Translations under genes and position numbers: made by a program | Source: Halolactibacillus sp051746745 | GTDB lineage: Bacteria > Bacillota > Bacilli > Bacillales > Amphibacillaceae | Direction: 5' to 3' | Assembly: GCA_051746745.1 (NCBI GenBank) | Contig: JBNJFJ010000062.1 | Coordinates: 1 to 11,198, forward strand | Length of the DNA: 11,198 nucleotides | Notes under the pieces: model-generated | Databases searched by the model: none | Told to the model about the DNA's origin: nothing | Seen by the model: the letters and a program-made list of their open reading frames with translations, nothing else | Shown here: positions 6,311-11,198 of the stretch, piece after piece | Layout: each line of letters opens with the position of its first letter | How positions within the stretch are numbered: position 1 is the first letter of the stretch

Positions 6311-6358
6311 AAAGGATCAGATGGTTACGTTACAGCGACTAAAAGGGGGCGGATGTTT

Positions 6359-6982
6359 ATGGCACAGTTAAAAGACTATAAATGGGTGTTGGCCTTAATG
6401 GTTGTACTCATATTCGGTACCCTTCTTATTCTGAATAAACAAGAACAACCACATAGCGAAACACCGCTGAAAAGTGAACAAGTGACGATTTCTTCAGCGG
6501 AACAAACAGATGTCGATAGTGAAACAGTGCCCACAGATGATAGCCAAATGCCTGACTTTATGTATGTAGATGTGAAAGGGGAAGTGCACCAGCCTGGTGT
6601 CTACCGTGTTACTGAAGGGATGCGGATTCTTGATGTGATTGAAGATGCGGGTGGTTTTTCTAATCAAGCCGATGTGGACCAAGTTAATTTAGCGATGAGA
6701 GTATATGATGAGATGATTATTTACGTACCGAATGAACATGAGGTGGAACAAGAAGAGAAGTTGGACCTCTATCCAGATCAAAATCATGGTAAAATAAGAA
6801 TCAATGCGGCTACAAAAGATGAGCTGATTACCTTGCCTGGCATTGGTGAAAAGAAAGCTGAGGCGATTCTTAAGTATATCGAGTCGAATGGACCGTTCCA
6901 ATCACCTGATGACCTAACTCAGGTAGAGGGAATTGGTGAGAAAACGGTCGCTAATTTTTTAGAACAAATTCAAGTGCCTTAA
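6359..6982 (+). CDS. comEA: Competence protein ComEA, membrane-anchored DNA receptor
   Basis: Binds double-stranded DNA at the outer face of the membrane during transformation and passes it to the uptake channel. From ATG 6359 the protein has 207 residues: an N-terminal membrane anchor (about 9-25, WVLALMVVLIFGTLLIL), an acidic and polar linker, an SLBB domain (about 69-124, VDVKGEVHQPGVYRV), a further linker, and a C-terminal double helix-hairpin-helix DNA-binding domain with LPGIGEKKA (159-167) and VEGIGEKT (189-196). Length is like B. subtilis ComEA (205). I prefer 6359 because the AAAAGGGGG site would be only 3 nt from the alternative ATG at 6353; the latter would add two residues. First gene of the comE operon. 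Confidence 0.93.
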   Translation: MAQLKDYKWVLALMVVLIFGTLLILNKQEQPHSETPLKSEQVTISSAEQTDVDSETVPTDDSQMPDFMYVDVKGEVHQPGVYRVTEGMRILDVIEDAGGFSNQADVDQVNLAMRVYDEMIIYVPNEHEVEQEEKLDLYPDQNHGKIRINAATKDELITLPGIGEKKAEAILKYIESNGPFQSPDDLTQVEGIGEKTVANFLEQIQVP

Positions 6983-7009
6983 TGCACGTATAAGAAAGGA
7001 AGGGATACG

Positions 7010-7471
7010 ATGGAGCGAATTTCTTGGCACCAATATTTTATGGCCCAAACGCATTTAATTGCGCTTAGAAGTACATGTGAGCGTCTCACAGTAGGCGCGA
7101 CGATTGTAAGAGATAAACGGATCATTGCTGGAGGATATAATGGTAGTGTATCGGGTAGTGCTCATTGTATTGATGTCGGTTGTTATGTCATTGATAACCA
7201 TTGTGTAAGAACCGTCCATGCAGAGATGAATGCTGTTTTACAATGTGCTAAATTTGGCGTACCGACAGATGGAGCAGAAATCTATGTGACACATTTTCCG
7301 TGTCTACAATGTACGAAATCAATCATTCAAGCAGGGATTAAAAAAGTGTACTATGCGAAAGATTATAAAAACAACCCATATGCCATGGAATTGTATGAAG
7401 AAGCTGGCGTCGAGACTGAAAAAATACCGCTTGACGATGATGCGCTTCAATTGGTACATACGCTTGAATAA
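7010..7471 (+). CDS. comEB: ComEB, deoxycytidylate (dCMP) deaminase
   Basis: Converts dCMP to dUMP, feeding dTTP synthesis. The zinc-dependent deaminase site is HAEMNAV (His70, catalytic Glu72) and PCLQC (Cys98, Cys101). A second cysteine/histidine group, HCIDVGC (52-58), is the extra site seen in dCMP deaminases rather than tRNA or cytidine deaminases. The substrate loop GGYNGSVSG (41-49) is typical. At 153 residues it is shorter than B. subtilis ComEB (about 189) but the core domain is complete. A strong ribosome site (AAAGGAAGGG) precedes the ATG. Despite its place in the comE operon, ComEB is not required for DNA uptake in B. subtilis. Confidence 0.92.
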   Translation: MERISWHQYFMAQTHLIALRSTCERLTVGATIVRDKRIIAGGYNGSVSGSAHCIDVGCYVIDNHCVRTVHAEMNAVLQCAKFGVPTDGAEIYVTHFPCLQCTKSIIQAGIKKVYYAKDYKNNPYAMELYEEAGVETEKIPLDDDALQLVHTLE

Positions 7472-7476
7472 TCACA

Positions 7477-7504
7477 GGCACCTCATCCACCTAGGTGAGG
7501 TGTC
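7477..7504 (+). promoter_or_regulatory. RNA hairpin enclosing the comEC ribosome binding site
   Basis: GGCACCTCA (7477-7485) pairs with TGAGGTGTC (7496-7504) with one G-U, and the stem can extend inward by two pairs (U-G, C-G) to a six-base loop. The right arm contains the only Shine-Dalgarno of comEC (GGTGAGGTG), a few bases before ATG 7508. There is no T run, so this is not a standard terminator. A ribosome finishing comEB at 7471 would cover much of the left arm, so the hairpin could make comEC translation depend on comEB translation. Confidence 0.6.
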
Positions 7505-7507
7505 AAT

Positions 7508-9769
7508 ATGACACACCGCCTCTACCTTCTCCTCCCCATCAGTCTCATCACTGTCTTTTTAGCCCATCTTTCTGTTTCATTGCTTAATGCCACTGTCATT
7601 TTTCTTGTCCTATTGTTCTTACTTTTATACACGCGATACCTCTCATTACTAGAAGTCATCGTCTTTCTTGGCGTCTTTTTTGTTGTTTTCTTTCGGTTTA
7701 GCGATTTATACGAACATCAGAGAGTAAAACCTTCGTTTGATCAAGATGAGTGGATTATCGGTGAAGTCACACAAGTGAAACAACAAGACGCCACATATCA
7801 ACGCTTTGTTATTCAACCAGAAAACCGTACCTCGAATATCCTGATCACGCATTTTGATCCCCTAGATTTTGACCTTATTAAAGGGCAACGTTTGCGTCTA
7901 GACGTAACGTTTGAATTACTTGAATCACCACAAAACCCAGGCATGTTTGATTATGATCGCTATTTACTCACAGAAAATATAACCGCACAAGCTGTGGCTC
8001 AAACGGTTCATTATGAAGGGGAATCTTTTTTTACGCCCATTTTCACGTATCGTCTAAAATTCCTTCATCATTTACAGAGTCAATTAAGTGAGACTTCCTT
8101 TGGATTAGTCAGTGCGCTTGTGTTAGGGGAAAGAAGTTTACTTGATGACGCTTTTAAGGACTTGTTTACGCGCTGGCATTTAACCCATCTCTTGGCTATA
8201 TCAGGGCTCCATGTAGGTCTGATGGTACACATGCTGTCGTTATTTTTATCGCGTGTATGTCGCTTGAATAAAGAAACGATATGGTTGGTCTTAATCTTAG
8301 TGTTTATTGCTTTTCCTTTTATTGCGGGAGGGACACCATCAGTCTTTCGCGCGAGTTTGGTTGGTTTATTAGGTTATTTAGCGCTCGCCATTCGAACAAA
8401 AGTGTCAACGCTAGATGCTCTCTCCTTTGTTTTTTTCTTTCTTATTATTTTAAAACCGTATTGGTTGTTTCAGCTAGGATTTCAATACTCTTTTCTTGTT
8501 ACTTTTAGTATTGTGTTATCTCGTCCGATTTTATCACGGTTTAAACAGCCGATGACTGGCCTTGTTTTTATTACAGCCCTAAGTTTTTTTATCACTTTAC
8601 CGCTTCAATTAAGCAAGTTTTATAGTGTTAATTTGTTGAGCTTAGTCGTCAATCCTCCAATAAATTTACTCTTTTCGCTCCTCATTATTCCACTATGTTT
8701 TAGTATCGTGCTGATGGCCCTTACTATGCCGGTGTTGTTACCTGTTGTTGATGTCATTCTTGTTACGATTTTTAAAGGTCTCTTTTTTGTATTAACAAAG
8801 ATAGACAGACTTGTTTACTTTCCGTTTGTCACGGGACAACCTCTTCTACTGCATATCATCTTATATACAGTCAGTTTATTTATATTGTTGAGGTTAGTAG
8901 ACCAAGAAAAGTATGGACGGGCCAGTCGATACGGCATCATGATCGTAATCATTGTCGCGTTGATAAAAATCATGCCTTATTTCGAACCTTACGGGCAAGT
9001 GACACAACTAAGCATCGGTCAAGCGAATGTGCTCGTCATGGAGTTACCCCATCGAAAAGGTGTTTACTTGTATGATATTGGGGCAACTACAGGAAAAGAT
9101 TATATTGAAGTGACGGATGAAGCTTATACGCGTGTGATTAAACCTTTCTTACATTACCGTGGTATTCACAAAATTGATGGGGTATTCTTATCGCATAGCC
9201 ATCAAGACCATATCGGTAGTTTACCTTTTTTAATTGAAGATTTTTTCGTTGAAAATGTTTATGTTCATACCTCCTTTGACCGAGACAGCAAGTTGCCTGA
9301 TGTCAATTACACGTCACTTGAAGCTGGTCAGCGCTACCGTATAAATCAACATGATTTTGATATTGTTTTACCCGTCACGCTTCAACCGGATCCAAATGAT
9401 AATTCAATGGTCATTCATACGACCTTTGGACCGCTATCATTTTTATTGACTGGCGATATATCGGCTGTACAAGAAGCGGTCTTTTTAACGCAGTATCCTA
9501 AAAAGGCTGTCGATGTATTGATGGTGGCCCATCACGGCAGTCAAACCTCAACGAGTGCCGCTTTACTCGAACAATTAGACCCCGGATATGCGGTTATTTC
9601 TGTTGGAAAAGATAATAGCTTTCATCACCCGCACCCTGATGTGATCACACGCCTTAAGGCGCATCAAATTCAACTGTTTCGAACGGATACGGACGGGGCG
9701 GTAATCTACCGGTTCCATAAAAATGATGGCACATATCGTTGGCGCACAATAAACGTGTATGAAAAATAA
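7508..9769 (+). CDS. comEC: ComEC/Rec2, DNA uptake channel with metallo-beta-lactamase domain
   Basis: Polytopic membrane protein that carries single-stranded DNA into the cytoplasm during transformation; 753 residues, close to the B. subtilis size (776). Domains in order: two or three N-terminal membrane segments (1-65), a DUF4131/OB-like extracellular part (about 75-170), the Competence domain with many membrane helices (about 200-465) carrying HLLAISGLHVGL (227-238), and a C-terminal metallo-beta-lactamase-like domain (about 498-740) with SHSHQDHIGS (562-571), LLTGDIS (646-652), VAHHGSQTST (673-682) and HHPHPDV (706-712). One oddity: the usual DVGQGD[AS] strand at the start of that domain reads SIGQANV (502-508). 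The start is ATG 7508 with its ribosome site within a hairpin. No frameshift or internal stop. Confidence 0.95.
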   Translation: MTHRLYLLLPISLITVFLAHLSVSLLNATVIFLVLLFLLLYTRYLSLLEVIVFLGVFFVVFFRFSDLYEHQRVKPSFDQDEWIIGEVTQVKQQDATYQRFVIQPENRTSNILITHFDPLDFDLIKGQRLRLDVTFELLESPQNPGMFDYDRYLLTENITAQAVAQTVHYEGESFFTPIFTYRLKFLHHLQSQLSETSFGLVSALVLGERSLLDDAFKDLFTRWHLTHLLAISGLHVGLMVHMLSLFLSRVCRLNKETIWLVLILVFIAFPFIAGGTPSVFRASLVGLLGYLALAIRTKVSTLDALSFVFFFLIILKPYWLFQLGFQYSFLVTFSIVLSRPILSRFKQPMTGLVFITALSFFITLPLQLSKFYSVNLLSLVVNPPINLLFSLLIIPLCFSIVLMALTMPVLLPVVDVILVTIFKGLFFVLTKIDRLVYFPFVTGQPLLLHIILYTVSLFILLRLVDQEKYGRASRYGIMIVIIVALIKIMPYFEPYGQVTQLSIGQANVLVMELPHRKGVYLYDIGATTGKDYIEVTDEAYTRVIKPFLHYRGIHKIDGVFLSHSHQDHIGSLPFLIEDFFVENVYVHTSFDRDSKLPDVNYTSLEAGQRYRINQHDFDIVLPVTLQPDPNDNSMVIHTTFGPLSFLLTGDISAVQEAVFLTQYPKKAVDVLMVAHHGSQTSTSAALLEQLDPGYAVISVGKDNSFHHPHPDVITRLKAHQIQLFRTDTDGAVIYRFHKNDGTYRWRTINVYEK

Positions 9770-9783
9770 TCGCCCGTTTCAAC

Positions 9784-9812
9784 TTGTCAAAGTGGTGAAA
9801 CATCTTTAAACT
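9784..9812 (+). promoter_or_regulatory. Probable sigma-A promoter of holA
   Basis: TTGTCA (9784-9789) and TAAACT (9807-9812) are separated by exactly 17 nt. It lies just past the comEC stop, in a 120-bp gap otherwise without genes, and would let holA, an essential replication gene, be expressed independently of the competence operon. Confidence 0.5.
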
Positions 9813-9870
9813 AAGTGGAGTAGAAGAGATAAATAGATCTGTCATCAGTACGAAAGAGGAGGAAGCTCCA

Positions 9871-9888
9871 ATGAGAGCGACAGCATAA
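9871..9888 (+). CDS. Five-residue mini-ORF (MRATA) coupled to holA
   Basis: A strong Shine-Dalgarno, AGGAGG within 9857-9863, precedes ATG 9871-9873, which opens a five-codon ORF (M-R-A-T-A) ending at TAA 9886-9888. The holA ATG begins at 9890, one base after this stop, and has no ribosome site of its own. The geometry suggests ribosomes load at the mini-ORF and restart at holA. No function of the peptide itself is claimed; holA could also use the distant Shine-Dalgarno directly, although 27 nt is too far. Confidence 0.45.
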   Translation: MRATA

Positions 9889-9889
9889 T

Positions 9890-10906
9890 ATGCATTATTT
9901 AGAAGCGAAGAAACAACTAAAAAAAATAGCGAAACAACCGGTCATCGTGATTTTCGGCGATGAACAGTTTTTAATTGAATCCCTAATCCAATCCATCGTG
10001 GATGAACGTTTATCTGAAACAGAAAAAGACGATCAGCTCGTGACTTATGATATGGAAGAACAACCTGTATCGGATGCGATATTAGAAGTTGAAACTTTCC
10101 CGTTTTTTGGTGGTAACAAAGTGGTTGTGTGTGAAGGGAGTTATTTCTTAACAGGTAAAAAAGTCAAATCATCGGTGGAACATGATTTGGACCGGTTGGT
10201 TCAATATGTCGAACAACCGGTTGATTTTTCAACCCTGATTATGGTCGTACCGTATGAAAAATTAGATGAGCGTAAAAAAGTCGTCAAAACTTTAAAAAAA
10301 CAAGGAGACTTTATTGAGTGTAAATCCATTGTTGAACGAGACCTTGGTCAATGGTTCCAGTACTTTAAACAGCAGTATCAAATTGACTTCTCGAAAAGAA
10401 TTGAAGAACGATTAATTCAAGAAGTTGGCACCTCGTTACAACTGCTTGAAAAAGAAATTGAAAAGTTGAGTTTATTTCAAGTTTCAGGCGCCATTAGCGA
10501 TGAAGATGCGAAAGCGCTAATTTCACACTCAGCTAAAGCATCAAGCTTTACTTTAGTCGATGCGGTGATGAGCCGTGACCTCTCGCTAGCTATCAATACG
10601 TATAAAGATTTGGTACGTTTAAATGAAGAAGAGATTGGTTTACTTGCCTTACTCTCATCACAAATTCGGACGATCTATCAAGTCAAAACGTTATTGGCAA
10701 AAGGGTATGGCCAAAAGCAAATTGCTCAACAAATTAAAGTACACCCGTATGTCGTGAAGATGTCTGAAACACGTGCGAAGCGGTTTAACCTTGAGCAGCT
10801 ATACCGAGCATTAGATTTATGTGCAGAGACAGATCATGCGATTAAACAGGGGGAAATGGAGAAACGTTTAGCATTTGAAATGTTACTTTATCAACTCGTT
10901 GCATAA
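9890..10906 (+). CDS. holA: DNA polymerase III delta subunit
   Basis: Clamp-loader subunit that opens the beta sliding clamp and, with gamma/tau and delta-prime, loads it on DNA. The 338-residue protein has the family features: VIVIFGDEQFLIESL (18-32) at the start, ETFPFFGGNKVVV (68-80), PYEKLDERKKVVK, the sequence LLEKEIEKLSL in the AAA-like lid domain, and the C-terminal helical collar (YRALDLCAETDHAIKQG). B. subtilis YqeN is similar in length and position. Start ATG 9890 is fixed by an in-frame stop shortly upstream (TGA 9872-9874). It lies between comEC and convergent rpsT as in B. subtilis; the small gene yqzM found near here in B. subtilis was not seen. Confidence 0.93.
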   Translation: MHYLEAKKQLKKIAKQPVIVIFGDEQFLIESLIQSIVDERLSETEKDDQLVTYDMEEQPVSDAILEVETFPFFGGNKVVVCEGSYFLTGKKVKSSVEHDLDRLVQYVEQPVDFSTLIMVVPYEKLDERKKVVKTLKKQGDFIECKSIVERDLGQWFQYFKQQYQIDFSKRIEERLIQEVGTSLQLLEKEIEKLSLFQVSGAISDEDAKALISHSAKASSFTLVDAVMSRDLSLAINTYKDLVRLNEEEIGLLALLSSQIRTIYQVKTLLAKGYGQKQIAQQIKVHPYVVKMSETRAKRFNLEQLYRALDLCAETDHAIKQGEMEKRLAFEMLLYQLVA

Positions 10907-10970
10907 AAACATAGGGGTGTTTTCTATTACTAGTAAGTAAGCAATCAATTATGGTAGCGAAAAACTAAAA

Positions 10971-11026
10971 ATGACCAAACAAAAAACGATCCTTTTCGAA
11001 TGAGGATCGTTTTTCATGTTGGTCAT
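10971..11026. terminator. Long bidirectional terminator between holA and rpsT
   Basis: The core AAAAAACGATCCT (10981-10993) pairs with AGGATCGTTTTT (11003-11014) around a nine-base loop, with A and T runs on both sides so it can stop transcription from either strand. An outer arm ATGACCAA (10971-10978) pairs perfectly with TTGGTCAT (11019-11026), separated from the core by short unpaired bases. It closes the convergent holA and rpsT units. Confidence 0.85.
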
Positions 11027-11035
11027 TGAAGTGTC

Positions 11036-11198
11036 TTATGCGCCTAATTGGTTAACTTTTTTCACTAAACGTGATTTTTGACGTGAACCATTGTTTTTGT
11101 GCACAATGCCTTTTTGAACCGCTTTATCAATTTTTTTAATTGCAACGTTAAGAGCTGCTTTCGCATCCTCAACTTTGTTGTCATTTACTAATTTTTCA
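11036..11198 (-). CDS. rpsT: Ribosomal protein S20 (bS20), C-terminal part
   Basis: Small-subunit protein that binds 16S rRNA early in assembly. The minus-strand frame ends at TAA (plus 11036-11038) and gives the last 53 or so residues, ending in KKIDKAVQKGIVHKNNGS and SRLVKKVNQLGA, the conserved C-terminal half of bS20 (typical KAAKRIDKAVKKGVIHKN...KSRL-x-KK-x-N). The gene runs off the right edge, so its start and N terminus (about 35 residues in an 88-residue protein) are missing. It converges on holA, as in B. subtilis. Confidence 0.93.
   Translation of the reverse strand, partial: EKLVNDNKVEDAKAALNVAIKKIDKAVQKGIVHKNNGSRQKSRLVKKVNQLGA

Noticed and set aside
6250..6352. ComK binding site before comEA
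   Set aside because: No pair of AAAA-N5-TTTT boxes at a proper spacing; AT-rich stretches only.
9776..9801. Imperfect hairpin after comEC (GTTTCA-ACTT with AAGT-GG-TGAAAC) as the comE terminator
   Set aside because: It has a two-base bulge, low GC and no following T run, and it overlaps the better holA promoter call. It could be a weak terminator only.
9654..9845. Minus-strand ORF of 63 codons across the comEC end and the comEC-holA gap, considered as a yqzM-like gene
   Set aside because: The protein does not resemble YqzM (no single hydrophobic C-terminal helix), it lies mostly antisense to comEC, and it has no ribosome site that I trust.
10906..10923. AAAACA-N6-TGTTTT hairpin right after holA as a terminator
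   Set aside because: Only six A/T-rich pairs; the strong terminator at 10981-11014 explains the 3' end.

Overview
The window is a chromosomal segment from a low-GC Gram-positive bacterium of the Bacillaceae type. The evidence is gene order: sigK and sda lead into yqeG-yqeH-aroE-yhbY-nadD-yqeK-rsfS-yqeM, then comEA-comEB-comEC, holA and convergent rpsT. This is the conserved yqe/comE region of Bacillus subtilis and relatives. A sporulation sigma factor with a pro-sequence and the Sda checkpoint protein point to a spore former or a descendant of one. Genus cannot be fixed from the sequence alone.

Layout. (1) Positions 1 to about 158 hold the right end of an IS200/IS605 (IS1341)-type element: the last codons of a probable TnpB and a highly structured RNA-like end (candidate omega RNA). 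It sits inside sigK, which runs leftward and is cut off after about residue 170, before sigma region 4. (2) Positions 709-852 (minus) encode Sda, a 47-residue sporulation inhibitor. The 300-bp divergent space between sda and yqeG carries a sigma-A promoter for each side and five DnaA-box-like 9-mers, one of them perfect. (3) Positions 1161-6180 form a tightly packed operon of eight genes, closed by a strong terminator. It combines ribosome assembly and hibernation factors (YqeH, YhbY, RsfS), NAD and nucleotide metabolism (NadD, YqeK), shikimate synthesis (AroE), a HAD phosphatase (YqeG) and a methyltransferase (YqeM). (4) Positions 6359-9769 form the late competence operon: ComEA binds incoming DNA, ComEB is a dCMP deaminase, and ComEC is the membrane channel. 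comER, which lies between yqeM and comEA in B. subtilis, is absent here. (5) holA (DNA polymerase III delta) follows with its own probable promoter and an unusual five-codon mini-ORF. It converges on rpsT (ribosomal protein S20, partial) across a long hairpin terminator.

Most of the window is ordinary conserved housekeeping. The points that merit attention are the sigK disruption by a TnpB-type element whose RNA guide would be sigK itself, the DnaA-box cluster, a hairpin that masks the comEC ribosome binding site, the mini-ORF before holA, and a dyad in front of comEA. I found no CRISPR array, tRNA, rRNA, or clear novel multigene system.
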